Shown piece after piece: positions 33,590 to 43,130 of a DNA stretch of 64,000 nucleotides; the first letter of the stretch is position 1, and every line of letters starts with the position of its first letter. Both the position numbers and the translations under genes were made by a program. The DNA comes from SHYR01 sp036013055. GTDB taxonomy: Bacteria > Chloroflexota > Dehalococcoidia > UBA2979. The stretch lies in the NCBI GenBank assembly GCA_036013055.1, contig DASCQM010000006.1, positions 186,001 through 250,000 of the forward strand. The letters run 5' to 3'. The notes under the pieces are model-generated. The model saw only the letters and a list, made by a program, of their open reading frames with translations, was not told where the DNA came from and did not search any database.

Positions 33590-36500
33590 CTAGCTGCACC
33601 CCGTGGTGACGCCACAGTTGACGCACTTCAGGCAGGTGCCGTTGCGCACCATCATCATCTGGCCGCACTCGTCGCACGGGTCGCCCTCGAAGCCTCGCTG
33701 TCGCGCCATGTCGGCGGTCATCGTGACGACGGGCGCTGTCGCCCCGCCGTTCGTCGACGGTGTCGCAGCCGTGGCTGCAACGACCGGCGGAGCGGCGGGT
33801 GTTGGCTCGACGACGGGTGCCGTCGGTGCAGCAGCCGGGGCAGCACTGGCCGACGCGCCGAAGCTCGGTGCCGGTGTGCCAGCGACGAGCGCGGGCGCTG
33901 CGGGCTCCTCGACCCCGGTGACATCGATCGTGGTGTCATCGGTTGTGTCGACGACGCCTGGCGACATCGAGATCGCATCCACGAGCTCGTTCTCAATCTC
34001 GTCGTCGGTGTTCGCGTCGCTCACGTCGGCAGCGCCGATGTGAGCCAGGTCGTCGCGGCCGAGGTAGGAGATCGCCAGCTCGCGGAAGACGTAGTCGATG
34101 ATCGAGGTCGCCATCTGGATGCGGTCGTGGCCGTTGACGAGCCCGTTCGGCTCGAACTTCGTGAAGACGAACGAGTCGACGAATGCCTCCAGCGGGACGC
34201 CGTGCTGCAGACCGATTGAGACGGCAATTGCGAAGCAGTTCATCAGCGAGCGGAAAGCCGCGCCATCCTTCGCCATGGAGATGAAGATCTCGCCCAGCCG
34301 GCCGTCGTCGAACTCGCCGGTGTGCAGGTAGATGGCGTGACCGCCGACCCGCGCCTTCTGGCCGTAGCCCTGGCGACGCGAGGGCAGACGCTTGCGCGCT
34401 TCCTCGTCCGCCTCGATGCCCGCGCCGAAGAGTTCGAGCAGCTTCACCTGCTCGGCGAGCGGCAGGGCGCGGATGATGCGCTCCGCCTCGGCCACCGCCG
34501 GGTGCTCACTGCCACCGGCTGCCGCCGCTGCTTCGGCGAAGGCCTCGTCCAGCGTCTCCTCGTCGTCCTCGGTCAGCGCGTCAGCGAAGGCCGCCGACAG
34601 CGGCTGCGAGAGCTTGGAGCCATCGCGGTAGAGCGCCAGCGCCTTGACCATCCCGGAGGCGGCGGCGTCGTAGACCGCGCGCACATCGTCGATGGTGGCT
34701 TCGCTGGGCATGTTGATCGTCTTGCTGATCGCCCCGGAGATGAACGGCTGCGCCGCCGAGAGCGTGCGCACGTGCGCCATCGGCTCGATGTAGCGCGTGC
34801 CGTACTTGCCGGTCTTGGTCGCGCAGTCGAAGACGGCGTAGTGCTCCTCGCGGAGGTGAGGTGCGCCCTCGAGGGTCATGCGACCAAGGATGTGGTCGTT
34901 CGCCTCTTCGACCTGCTCCGGCGTGAAGCCGAGTGCGCCGAGGAGGTCGAACATCGGGTCGTTCAACTGCTCGTCGCTCAGCCCCAGCGTCTCGCGGCAG
35001 AAGTCGTCGCCGAGCACGAAGCGATTGAACGCGAAGCTGAGGTGGAAGGCGGTGCCGAGCTGAGCATCGATCGTGTCGAGCACGGGCTGCGTGAATCCGC
35101 GCTCCGCCAGCGAGTAGCGGCTGATGTGCGGCGAGCCCTCGAGCGAGGCCGAGCCGACGCAGTATTCGACGATTGCCGCCGCCTGCTCGCGCCCGTAGCC
35201 GAGCTTCGCCAGCGCGGCGGGCACGGAGCCGTTGATGATGCGGAAGTAGCCGCCGCCGGCGAGCTTCTTGAACTTCACGAGCGCGAAGTCCGGCTCGACG
35301 CCGGTGGTGTCGCAGTCCATCAGCAGCCCGATCGTGCCGGTGGGCGCGATCAGCGTGGTCTGCGCGTTGCGGTAACCGTGCGCTTCGCCAAGCTTCAGCG
35401 CACGGTCCCACGAGTCGCGGGCGGCGGTCAGCAGGTCGTCGCGACAGAACGCCTCGTCGATCGGCGTCGGTAGCACGGTCAGGTCCTCGTACTCCGTCGC
35501 TTCGACGCCGTACGCGGCGCGACGGTGGTTGCGGATCACGCGCAGCATCGCCTCGCGGTTCTCGTCGTAGCGCGGGAACGCGCCGAGTTCCGCCGCCATC
35601 TCGGCGGACGTGCTGTATGAGACGCCGGTGAGAATCGCGGTCAGTGCGCCGGTCCAGGCGAGCGACTCGGGTGAGTCGTAGGGGATGCCTTCGACCATCA
35701 GCATTGCGCCGAGGTTGGCGTAGCCGAGGCCGAGCGTGCGGTAGTCGTACGACCGCAGCGCGATCTCGCGGCTCGGGAACTGCGCCATCAGCACGGAGAT
35801 CTCCAGCACCACGGTCCAGAGCCGAGTCGCGTGTTCGTAGGCCTCGATGTTGAAGTCGCCGTCATCGACGAACTTCAGCAGGTTGATGGACGCCAGGTTG
35901 CAGGCCGTGTCGTCCAGGAACATGTACTCGGAGCAGGGGTTGGAACCGTTGATGCGGCCCTGCGCCGGAGCGGTGTGCCACTCGTTGATCGTCGTGTCGT
36001 ACTGGATGCCGGGGTCGGCGGACTGCCATGCGGCACGTGCGATGCGATCCCAGATGTCGACGGCGGGAACCGTGCGATGCACGGAGCCGTCGGTGCGCCG
36101 GATCAGGTCCCAGTCCTTGCGCTCCTCGACGGCGTCCAGGAACTCGGAGGTGACGCGCACGGAGTTGTTGGCGTTCTGGCCGGAGACGGATTGGTAGGCC
36201 TCACCCTGCCAGTCCGTGTCGAACTCGGCGAGGTCGAGCGTGGGCGCGTCCTGCTCGGCGAGTTGGAGCACGCGCTGCAGGTACGACTCCGGCACGCCGT
36301 CGCGGCGGGCGCGCGAGAGCGAGCGTCGCAGCGGGCGGTTCGACGCGAGGTCGAGGCCGTCCGCCGTCGCCTCGAAGGTGGCGCGCAGGTGCTTCCGCAT
36401 CACGCGCGAGCCGGTGACCATCGTCGCGACCTTGTCTTCTTCTGTGACCTTCCAGTCGATGAACTTCTCGACGTCCGGGTGGTCGACATCGACGATCACC

Positions 36501-37318
36501 ATCTTCGCCGCGCGGCGGGTGGTGCCACCGGACTTGATCGCGCCCGCAGCGCGGTCGCCGATCTTGAGGAAGGACATCAGGCCAGAAGACCTGCCGCCGC
36601 CGGAGAGGGGCTCGTCCTCACCTCGGAGCTGCGAGAAGTTGGAGCCGGTGCCCGAGCCGTACTTGAAGATGCGCGCCTCGCGCGTCCAGAGATCCATGAT
36701 CCCGCCCTCGTTGACGAGGTCGTCGCTGACGGACTGGATGAAACAGGCGTGGGGTTGCGGGCGCTCGTAGGCGCTGGTGGAGCGCAGGGGCTCGCCACCC
36801 TCGGCCGGAACGTACCAGTGGCCCTGCGCGGGGCCCGCGATGCCGTATGCCCAGTGCAGGCCGGTGTTGAACCACTGCGGCGAGTTCGGCGCCGCGCGTT
36901 GGGTCGCCATCATGTAGCTGAGCTCGTCGTAGAACGCCTGCGCGTCCTCTTCCTCGTCGAAGTACTGCTGCTTCCACGCCCAGTACGTCCACGTACCGGC
37001 CAGCCGTCGGAAGATCTGTCGCGAGTCGACCTCGCCGGTCGTCTCGTCCGACGTCGGATCCGCCTCGGAGCGCCACAGCCACTGCGGGACGCCGTCTTCC
37101 TCGACGCGGCGCAGCACGCTGGGAACGCCGGCCTTGCGGAAGTACTTTTGCGCCATGATGTCCACGGCGACCTGCGACCAGCCCTCGGGCATGATCAGGC
37201 CGGTCGCCTCGAAGACCGAGGAGCCGTCCGGGTTGACGATATGCGACTCGCGCTCCTCGAAACCGATGCCGTCGTAGGCGTCGCTTCCGGCGGTGGTGAA
37301 GTGGCGGGAGATGCGCAT
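33590..37318 (-). CDS. nrdJ: Adenosylcobalamin-dependent ribonucleotide reductase (class II)
   Basis: A 1242-residue NrdJ that reduces ribonucleotides with a B12-derived radical and works with or without oxygen. The barrel motifs are clear: NSPQWFNTGLHWAYG, the long NGSNPCSEYMFLDDTACNLAS with the catalytic region NPCSEY, and APTGTIGLLMDCDTTG. A TSCPD-type segment follows (NCFAIAVSIGLQHGVPLEAFVDSF; core GLQHGVPLEAFVDSF). The Pro/Ala/Val-rich linker leads to a C-terminal zinc ribbon (CDECGQMMM, then CLKCVNCG), which likely shuttles electrons to the active-site disulfide. No intein is present. ATG 37318 has CAGGAG upstream. No cobalamin riboswitch or clear NrdR box was recognised in the 271-bp gap before the gene. 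Confidence 0.95.
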   Translation of the reverse strand: MRISRHFTTAGSDAYDGIGFEERESHIVNPDGSSVFEATGLIMPEGWSQVAVDIMAQKYFRKAGVPSVLRRVEEDGVPQWLWRSEADPTSDETTGEVDSRQIFRRLAGTWTYWAWKQQYFDEEEDAQAFYDELSYMMATQRAAPNSPQWFNTGLHWAYGIAGPAQGHWYVPAEGGEPLRSTSAYERPQPHACFIQSVSDDLVNEGGIMDLWTREARIFKYGSGTGSNFSQLRGEDEPLSGGGRSSGLMSFLKIGDRAAGAIKSGGTTRRAAKMVIVDVDHPDVEKFIDWKVTEEDKVATMVTGSRVMRKHLRATFEATADGLDLASNRPLRRSLSRARRDGVPESYLQRVLQLAEQDAPTLDLAEFDTDWQGEAYQSVSGQNANNSVRVTSEFLDAVEERKDWDLIRRTDGSVHRTVPAVDIWDRIARAAWQSADPGIQYDTTINEWHTAPAQGRINGSNPCSEYMFLDDTACNLASINLLKFVDDGDFNIEAYEHATRLWTVVLEISVLMAQFPSREIALRSYDYRTLGLGYANLGAMLMVEGIPYDSPESLAWTGALTAILTGVSYSTSAEMAAELGAFPRYDENREAMLRVIRNHRRAAYGVEATEYEDLTVLPTPIDEAFCRDDLLTAARDSWDRALKLGEAHGYRNAQTTLIAPTGTIGLLMDCDTTGVEPDFALVKFKKLAGGGYFRIINGSVPAALAKLGYGREQAAAIVEYCVGSASLEGSPHISRYSLAERGFTQPVLDTIDAQLGTAFHLSFAFNRFVLGDDFCRETLGLSDEQLNDPMFDLLGALGFTPEQVEEANDHILGRMTLEGAPHLREEHYAVFDCATKTGKYGTRYIEPMAHVRTLSAAQPFISGAISKTINMPSEATIDDVRAVYDAAASGMVKALALYRDGSKLSQPLSAAFADALTEDDEETLDEAFAEAAAAAGGSEHPAVAEAERIIRALPLAEQVKLLELFGAGIEADEEARKRLPSRRQGYGQKARVGGHAIYLHTGEFDDGRLGEIFISMAKDGAAFRSLMNCFAIAVSIGLQHGVPLEAFVDSFVFTKFEPNGLVNGHDRIQMATSIIDYVFRELAISYLGRDDLAHIGAADVSDANTDDEIENELVDAISMSPGVVDTTDDTTIDVTGVEEPAAPALVAGTPAPSFGASASAAPAAAPTAPVVEPTPAAPPVVAATAATPSTNGGATAPVVTMTADMARQRGFEGDPCDECGQMMMVRNGTCLKCVNCGVTTGCS

Positions 37319-37589
37319 GGTGGTGCTCCTGGGGTGGCCCGTGGGGGCGATTCTGGGAATCCGGGTAGATTCCGCATTGCGTTAATCTGCTTACCCGCAT
37401 ACGTGATTATTCAGGCGGGGGAGGGATCATAGCGCGTGGGGCGAACTTGTCAAGACGCCTTAGCAGAACTAGCGTGCTAGCGGGAGATTAGGTTCGGAAT
37501 CGCGAACCGTGCTGCGGATGGTACTCCAGAAAGTCAAGGCTTCTGGGTACTTGCCAAATCACGTAAGCAGTTGCTACTCTTCCCGCGAT

Positions 37590-37624
37590 CTCCCCAGACC
37601 GGCAAAGCCGGTGGGGAGGTTTTT
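37590..37624 (+). promoter_or_regulatory. Hairpin covering the ribosome site of the 55-aa gene
   Basis: CTCCCC (37590-37595) pairs with GGGGAG (37613-37618), and CCGGC (37599-37603) with GCCGG (37607-37611) around an AAA loop, with one A-T pair and a GA bulge between. Five T follow (37620-37624) and the ATG is at 37628. The shape is that of an intrinsic terminator, yet its 3' arm holds the GGGGAGG ribosome site of the next gene. It may be an attenuator or a translation switch, or a terminator reused as a leader. The rest of the 271-bp gap before it should hold the nrdJ promoter on the other strand; no -10/-35 was assigned. Confidence 0.6.
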
Positions 37625-37627
37625 GTC

Positions 37628-37795
37628 ATGGCAGACCGCAGAGCAGGCAAGGTGCCACACGTCCGAGGTCCCGGGGGCGGACTGATTCCGCGTACCCGCA
37701 ACAAGGACGGCCGCTGGCGCAAGAAGCGCAGCGACGCCGGTCACCACCGCATGTTCACGCTGGTGACGACGATCGGGCTGAAGGCAGCCGCCTAG
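37628..37795 (+). CDS. 55-residue basic protein
   Basis: A small protein with 15 or so Lys/Arg residues, starting MADRRAGKVPHVRGPGGGL and rich in Gly, Pro and His in its first half (PRTRNKDGRWRKKRSD). ATG 37628 follows GGGGAGG at a nine-base spacing. The charge and the RWRKKRSD segment suggest nucleic-acid or ribosome binding, but no family is recognised. The ribosome site is held in a strong hairpin, which implies conditional translation. Its TAG overlaps the stop of the convergent pepP gene by two bases. Confidence 0.6.
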   Translation: MADRRAGKVPHVRGPGGGLIPRTRNKDGRWRKKRSDAGHHRMFTLVTTIGLKAAA

Positions 37796-39102
37796 GCGTC
37801 CAGTCCGACCAGCGCCTCGAGCTCGTCAGGGTCCGAGGGGATCGCGGCCGAGAGGTTGCGATGGCCGTCGCGCGTGACGAGGATGTCGTCCTCGATGCGT
37901 ACGCCGATGCCGCGCAGGCGTCGTGGAGCTTTCACGCCCTCCCCGAAGTAGATGCCGGGTTCGACCGTGATCACCATGCCCGGCGCCAGCGTGACGGGGC
38001 CATCACCGTCGCGGTAACTGCCGACGTCGTGGACATCGAGCCCGAGCCAGTGCGACGTGCCATGCATGAAGTAGGGACGGTGCGCGTTCTCGCGGATCAG
38101 ACGGTCGGTGCGACCGCTGAGCACGCCGAGCCGTCGCAGCCCTGCCACCACGACCTTCAGCGCTGCGATGTGCACATCTTCATGCAGCACGCCGGGCGCA
38201 ACGATTTCGATCGCCGCCGCCTGCGCGTCGAGCACGACCTGGTAGACGTCGCGCTGCGCCTCCGTGAAGTGGCCGTTGACGGGGAAGGTGCGCGTGATGT
38301 CCGCGCCGTAATAGTCGACCTCCGCGCCAGTATCGACGAGCAGCAGATCGCCGTCTTCGATGCGCTCGCGGGCCAGCGGGTAGTGCAGCACGCAGGCGTT
38401 TTTGCCAGCAGCGACGATCGCGGGGAAGCCGTCGTGCAGCGAGCCGCGACGACGGTACTCCGCCTGCAGCACGCCCTTCACCTCGTACTCGTACATGCCG
38501 GGCTGCGTCGCGCGTATCGCAGCGGCCAGTCCCGCGCCGGTCACGTTCACGGCGCGCTGCAATGAGCGCACCTCCGCGGCCGACTTAAGGAGCCGCATCT
38601 CCGCGACGAGCGCGAACGGATCGACGATCTCTTCGACATTGTTCGGCGCGCGGCGACGACGGCCCACGGCCGTTGTCACGATCTTCTCAACGGCCTGATC
38701 GGAGCCGAGCGAGAAGTAGATGCTGTCGCTCTCTCCGAGTAACTGTGGGAGCCGCGTCGACAGCTCGTCGATCGGGTACGCGGCGTCGGCTGCGAAGTCC
38801 TCGATCGCACCACCGACGCCGGCGCGGGGCCCGTCCCAGATCGCGCGGTCGGGATCGCGAGGACGCACAAAGAGCACGTACGGCTGGTCGGTCCCCGGGC
38901 GCAGCACTGCCACGGCGTCCGGCTCCTCGAAGCCGGTCAGGTAGTAGAACGTCGATGTCTGGCGGAACTCGTACGAGACATCGCCGTTGCGCAGCGCCTC
39001 GTGGCCCGAGGCGAAGACGGCGGCGGAGCCGTACTCGGCGTTGCGCGGAGCGCGGATTGCGCGCATCAGCCGCTGCCGACGCGCGGCGAACTGGTCTGCC
39101 AT
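37792..39102 (-). CDS. pepP: Xaa-Pro aminopeptidase (M24 family)
   Basis: A 436-residue aminopeptidase P. The N-terminal creatinase-like domain (residues 1-160) has the AMP_N pattern FRQTSTFYYLTGFEEPDAV. The pita-bread catalytic domain holds the dimetal ligands: Asp in LLVDTGAEVDYYGADITRTF, His in HGTSHWLGLDVHD, Glu in ITVEPGIYF and Glu in GVRIEDDIL. It removes an N-terminal residue that precedes Pro. Length is normal for the PepP group. ATG 39102 follows a GAAGGAGC ribosome site. Cytosolic, monocistronic, convergent with a tiny basic-protein gene. Confidence 0.93.
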   Translation of the reverse strand: MADQFAARRQRLMRAIRAPRNAEYGSAAVFASGHEALRNGDVSYEFRQTSTFYYLTGFEEPDAVAVLRPGTDQPYVLFVRPRDPDRAIWDGPRAGVGGAIEDFAADAAYPIDELSTRLPQLLGESDSIYFSLGSDQAVEKIVTTAVGRRRRAPNNVEEIVDPFALVAEMRLLKSAAEVRSLQRAVNVTGAGLAAAIRATQPGMYEYEVKGVLQAEYRRRGSLHDGFPAIVAAGKNACVLHYPLARERIEDGDLLLVDTGAEVDYYGADITRTFPVNGHFTEAQRDVYQVVLDAQAAAIEIVAPGVLHEDVHIAALKVVVAGLRRLGVLSGRTDRLIRENAHRPYFMHGTSHWLGLDVHDVGSYRDGDGPVTLAPGMVITVEPGIYFGEGVKAPRRLRGIGVRIEDDILVTRDGHRNLSAAIPSDPDELEALVGLDA

Positions 39103-39164
39103 TGCATTGCTCCTTCGGGCGTTCGACGACCGCCGGGGGGCCGCTGGATGCCTCTAGAACGCCT

Positions 39165-40442
39165 CTAGAGGGCCAAGTAACGCGCCCAGAGATAGGCGGT
39201 CGAGATCAGTATCGTGCCGACCGTGGTCACCGCACCGTAGCGGAAGAACTCCATGAACGTGATCTTGTGACCGTTTCTCGCTGCGAGGTTCGCGACGAGT
39301 ACGTTGGCGGAGGCGGCGACGATCGTCAGGTTGCCGCCCATGTCGGCGCCGATCGCCAGCGACCACCAGAGCAGGTTCGACGTCGGATCGGGCTGACCGG
39401 CGTTCATCTCGTCGACGACTGTGAGCATCGTCGCGGTGTAGGGGATGTTGTCGACGAATCCCGAGAGCACCGCTGACATCCAGAGAATCAGCATCGAAGC
39501 GGCGACCTCGGAGCCGCCGGTCACGTCATCGGCCCACATGCCGATGTCCTCAAGCACGCCGACCTTCTCAAGCGATCCAACGAGGATGAAGAGACCGATG
39601 AAGAAGAAGAGCGTCGACCACTCGACCTCGCGCAGGCTGTCGTGTGGGTCTTCCCGCGTGATCAACAGCAGCAGCGCCGCACCGGTCAGCGCCACGATCG
39701 CCGGGTCATAGCCCGTCACACCCTGGAGGAGGAACCCGACGACGACGAGCGCCAGCACGCCACCCGAGATCTTCAGCATCCGCATGTCCGTGATCAGCTG
39801 CGTGTCGTCCATCCGCATCACGTTGTCCGCAGCATCGGGCGAGCCCTCGATCTGGCCGCGCATCAACCAGCGCAACGCGAAAAGGAAGGCGATCAGCGAG
39901 AGGATCGAGGCGGGGCCTACGTTCAGCATGAACGTGACGAAGTCGATGTCCGCGTGCGTCGCAATCAGGATGTTCGGCGGGTCGCCGATCAATGTCGCGG
40001 TACCGCCGATGTTCGAGGCGAGCACCTCCGCGATCAGGAGCGGCACTGCCTTCATGCCCAGCATGTCCGCGACCACCAGCGTGACCGGTGCGATCAGCAC
40101 GACGGTGGTGACGTTGTCGAGGAATGCTGAACCAACTGCGGTGATCGCGCAGAGCAGGATCGTGACCCGCAGCGGATCGCCCTTGCCGGCCTTCGCTGCA
40201 CGGATCGCCATCCAGCCGAAGACGCCGGTCGAGGCCATCGTGTTGGCGATGATCATCATCCCGGTGAGCAGGAAGATGACCTCAAGGTTGATCGCCTCGA
40301 ATGCCTCGTGCCCGCTCAGGATCTTGAAGCCGACGACCGCCATGCCCCCGGCGAGGGCGATGGTCGTCTTGTGCACCTTCTCCGAGATGACCAGCGCGTA
40401 CGTGACGACGAAGACGCCAACCGCGATCTCAACGTCGCTCAC
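39165..40442 (-). CDS. ArsB/NhaD-type ion transporter (SLC13/P-protein superfamily)
   Basis: A 425-residue membrane protein with about eleven helices. GSAFLDNVTTVVLIAPVTL and the second-half repeat LSGFVDNIPYTATMLTVV are the two inverted re-entrant hairpins that hold the substrate in the ion-transporter superfamily. NIGGTATLIGDPPNILIAT is the signature loop shared by ArsB, NhaD and the human P protein. The best guess is Na+/H+ exchange or anion (arsenite-like or dicarboxylate) export. An arsM gene lies 18 kb away and gives no operon support for arsenite. A direct repeat of GCCTCTAGA (39150-39158 and 39161-39169) straddles its stop. Confidence 0.8.
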   Translation of the reverse strand: MSDVEIAVGVFVVTYALVISEKVHKTTIALAGGMAVVGFKILSGHEAFEAINLEVIFLLTGMMIIANTMASTGVFGWMAIRAAKAGKGDPLRVTILLCAITAVGSAFLDNVTTVVLIAPVTLVVADMLGMKAVPLLIAEVLASNIGGTATLIGDPPNILIATHADIDFVTFMLNVGPASILSLIAFLFALRWLMRGQIEGSPDAADNVMRMDDTQLITDMRMLKISGGVLALVVVGFLLQGVTGYDPAIVALTGAALLLLITREDPHDSLREVEWSTLFFFIGLFILVGSLEKVGVLEDIGMWADDVTGGSEVAASMLILWMSAVLSGFVDNIPYTATMLTVVDEMNAGQPDPTSNLLWWSLAIGADMGGNLTIVAASANVLVANLAARNGHKITFMEFFRYGAVTTVGTILISTAYLWARYLAL

Positions 40443-40533
40443 GCGGCGCCCTCACCTGCAGCCGAGATCACGGTCGAGTGATCCCCGAGGATTAGCCTAT
40501 CGCAGCCCTTCGTTGAGAGCGCCCGCCGATCCG

Positions 40534-41850
40534 CTAGCCGCCGAGAACCTCCGGCGGGTACGTCGTGCCGACGAGCCCCTTCGCGACCAGTGCGTCGTAC
40601 TGCTCTCGCGAGTAGCCGAGGAGGTCGAGGTAGACGTACTCGTTGTGCTCGCCGAGCTTCGGCGGCGGAGTACGAATGTCGTTCGGGGTGTTGTCCATCT
40701 GGAAGATCATGCCGGGGTATCGGTGGGTGCCGACGCCCTCGATCGTGGCTTCCTTGTAGAAGTTGCGATCGTTGAGGTGCTGATCCGCCAGCGCCTCCAG
40801 TTCGTTGTGTGTCGGCGCGGCCGTCACTCCCGCCGCCTGCAGCGTGTGGAACAGGTCCTCCTTGTCGAGAGGTGCCGTCACCGCCGCCAGCTCGGCATCC
40901 AGCGCGTCGCGATGCTCGTGCCGCGCCGTCGCCGTCGCGAAGCGCTCGTCGCTCGCGAGCTGCGGCACCGCGAGGGTGTCGCAGAGCGCGACGAACTGCT
41001 CATCGGTCGCGATATCGATCGCGATCCACTGGTCGTCGCCCTCGGTCGGGTAGACGTTGTGTGGGGCGTGCGATGGGTGCGTGTTCGCCTGCGGCTCCGT
41101 GATGCGGTCGTTCATCGAGTAGTCGAGAATGAACTCGCCGAGCACCGGCAGGAAGCCTTCCGCGAGCGCCATCTCGATCAGTTGACCCTCGCCGGTGCGC
41201 TCGCGGTGACGCAATGCCATCGTGGCCGCGAGTGCGCCCTGGACGCCGGCCATCGCGTCGGCGGTGAACGCATCGCCCGTGTACTCCGGCCCGGCGTCCT
41301 GGTACCCGCGCAGGTAGTGGTGGCCGATCATGCCCTCCACGTGCGTGCCGAAGCCCCGGTAGTTCTTGTACGGGCCGCTCAGCCCGAAGGCCGGCATGCG
41401 CAGCATGATCAGGCGCGGGTTCACTTCCTTCAGCTCTTCCCAGGTGATGTTCGCCTTCTCGATCGTCTCCGGCACGTTGTTCTCGACGAAGACATCGCAG
41501 ACCTCGATCAGCTTGAGGAACGCCTCGCGACCTTCCGGCGACATGATGTCGCAGGCCATCGACTTCTTGTTCCGCGAGTGCGAGTTGAAGGCCGCGCTGC
41601 GGTTCCACGGCTCGTCGCCGGGATCGTAGTCGGGCCACGCCGGGACCACGCCGCCGCTGGCCGCTGCGGCCTCCGCCTGTTCCTTGGTCATGCGCTGCTC
41701 GCCGCCGCGCGACGAGGGCTGGATGCGGTTCACCGGTTCGACGCGGATGATCTCCGCGCCCCATTCCGCGAGGAGTTGAGTGACGTGTGGCCCGGCCCAG
41801 ACAACGGTGATGTCCGCGACCCTGACGCCTTCGAGGGGTAGTTGTGCCAT
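40534..41850 (-). CDS. CaiB/BaiF-family CoA-transferase
   Basis: A 438-residue class III CoA-transferase with VRVADITVVWAGPHVTQLLAEWGAEIIRVE at the N-terminus (core WAGPHVTQLLAEWGAEII). It has an insert around residues 45-75 rich in Glu/Ala, then NKKSMACDIMSPEGREAF, VNPRLIMLRMPAFGLSGPY and GEGQLIEMALAEGFLPVLG. In the last, a Glu stands where the catalytic Asp is usual, as in some relatives. ATG 41850 lies 15 bp after the stop of a second CoA-transferase gene, and an enoyl-CoA hydratase gene leads the operon. The two transferases are only distantly similar, so they may form a heteromer or act on different acids in one breakdown pathway. Confidence 0.87.
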   Translation of the reverse strand: MAQLPLEGVRVADITVVWAGPHVTQLLAEWGAEIIRVEPVNRIQPSSRGGEQRMTKEQAEAAAASGGVVPAWPDYDPGDEPWNRSAAFNSHSRNKKSMACDIMSPEGREAFLKLIEVCDVFVENNVPETIEKANITWEELKEVNPRLIMLRMPAFGLSGPYKNYRGFGTHVEGMIGHHYLRGYQDAGPEYTGDAFTADAMAGVQGALAATMALRHRERTGEGQLIEMALAEGFLPVLGEFILDYSMNDRITEPQANTHPSHAPHNVYPTEGDDQWIAIDIATDEQFVALCDTLAVPQLASDERFATATARHEHRDALDAELAAVTAPLDKEDLFHTLQAAGVTAAPTHNELEALADQHLNDRNFYKEATIEGVGTHRYPGMIFQMDNTPNDIRTPPPKLGEHNEYVYLDLLGYSREQYDALVAKGLVGTTYPPEVLGG

Positions 41851-41865
41851 ATCGCTCCGCCGTCC

Positions 41866-43065
41866 CTATACCACGCCCTGCGACCGCAGCCGCCCGAGTT
41901 CCGCGCTCTCGATGCCGAGTTCGCCGACGAATACCTCTTCGTTGTGCTCACCGAGCAGCGGTGCAGCCTCTGGCTTCGGCCGCGGCGAGGCGGACATCAC
42001 CATCGGCCGACCGGGGTAGGTGAATGTGCCTGCGACCGGGTGATCGATCTCGTCCCAGACGTCGCGGCCGCCGAAGTGCTCATCCGTGACCAGGTCCTCA
42101 ACGGTGAGAATCGCCCCGCTCAGGATGTGAAGCTCCTGCGCGCGGGCGATGATCTCCGTCTTCGGGCGCTGCAGCAGCCACATTAGGTACTCGGCCTCCA
42201 GCATCTCGACGATCTCCGGAGGCATCTGGTTTGGCGGCACGTCGGGCAGATCGGCCTTCAACTCGGGCTTCTCGATCAGCGCAAGGAACTCGTCGATGCG
42301 GCGACCGGCGAGCAGGTTCACGTAGCCGTCGAGGCATGGCCGCACGCCGCTGCCGAGCCGCGTGCCCGCGATCGGCCGAGGGCGAGCGTCGCCGGTGTAC
42401 GACGCGCCGGTGACGAAGATCGTGCGGCGGTCGCGGAACCCGGCCTGGCACTCGAAGACGGAGAGATCGATGTGGTCGCCCTCGCCGCCCATCTCGACGC
42501 GCAGGCGCGTCGTCATGATCGCGAAGGCGGCGGTCGCGCCGGCGTGGTAGTGCGCGGTCGAGCCGCCGAGCTTCAGCGGCTGCTTCTCCCCGTGCCCGGT
42601 GTTCAGCATCGGGCCGCCCATCGCCTCGAGCGTGATCTCGCTGCCGAGGTAGTCGCGGTAGGGGCCGCTCTGCCCGAACGGAGTGATCGACGCCATCACG
42701 AGGTCCTCGCGATCGGCGGAGAGTTGCTCCCAGCCGATCCCCCATTGCGCCGCCTGGCCGGGCGCGAAGTCCTCCAGCACCACGTCGGACCGTGCCGCGA
42801 GCTGCGTGACCAGCGCCTGACCGTCGGTCGTCGAGGGGTCGAGCGTGATCGAGCGCTTGTTCGTGTTGAGGTGCAGGAAGAGGGCGGACTTCTCCGGGTG
42901 CGGCTCGTCACCGGGGAACGGACCGGCCTCGCGCGAGGGGTCGCCGCCCGGAGGCTCGACCTTCAGCACATCGGCGCCGTAGTCGGCCATCAGTTTCGTC
43001 GCGTACGGACCGGCGACGTTCCTCGTCAGGTCGAGTACCTGGATGCCTTCAAGCGGACCAGCCAC
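41866..43065 (-). CDS. CaiB/BaiF-family CoA-transferase
   Basis: A 399-residue class III CoA-transferase. GIQVLDLTRNVAGPYATKLMADYGADVLKVE (core DLTRNVAGPYATKLMADYGA) opens the fold, followed by LNTNKRSITLDP, MASITPFGQSGPYRDY and DHIDLSVFECQAGF. The start is GTG 43065, where VAGPLEGIQV matches the family N-terminus and GGGGGGAA lies upstream; a long open extension to 43227 overlaps the previous gene and is not family-like. It sits between the enoyl-CoA hydratase gene (65 bp away) and the second CoA-transferase gene (15 bp away). Together they probably activate and process a carboxylic acid. Confidence 0.88.
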   Translation of the reverse strand: MAGPLEGIQVLDLTRNVAGPYATKLMADYGADVLKVEPPGGDPSREAGPFPGDEPHPEKSALFLHLNTNKRSITLDPSTTDGQALVTQLAARSDVVLEDFAPGQAAQWGIGWEQLSADREDLVMASITPFGQSGPYRDYLGSEITLEAMGGPMLNTGHGEKQPLKLGGSTAHYHAGATAAFAIMTTRLRVEMGGEGDHIDLSVFECQAGFRDRRTIFVTGASYTGDARPRPIAGTRLGSGVRPCLDGYVNLLAGRRIDEFLALIEKPELKADLPDVPPNQMPPEIVEMLEAEYLMWLLQRPKTEIIARAQELHILSGAILTVEDLVTDEHFGGRDVWDEIDHPVAGTFTYPGRPMVMSASPRPKPEAAPLLGEHNEEVFVGELGIESAELGRLRSQGVV

Positions 43066-43130
43066 AATTTCCCCCCGTTGCTGTGCGTTCTGTCGATCTG
43101 CGAACGACTGCTGCGCTGTACCTCGTGAAA

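Noticed and set aside
37319..37589. Cobalamin riboswitch or NrdR boxes upstream of nrdJ
   Set aside because: No B12-box-like sequence or paired NrdR-type 16-mers could be recognised by eye on either strand.
39150..39169. Direct repeat GCCTCTAGA as an attachment site
   Set aside because: Only nine bases, spaced two bases apart, with no integrase, tRNA or mobile gene at the site.
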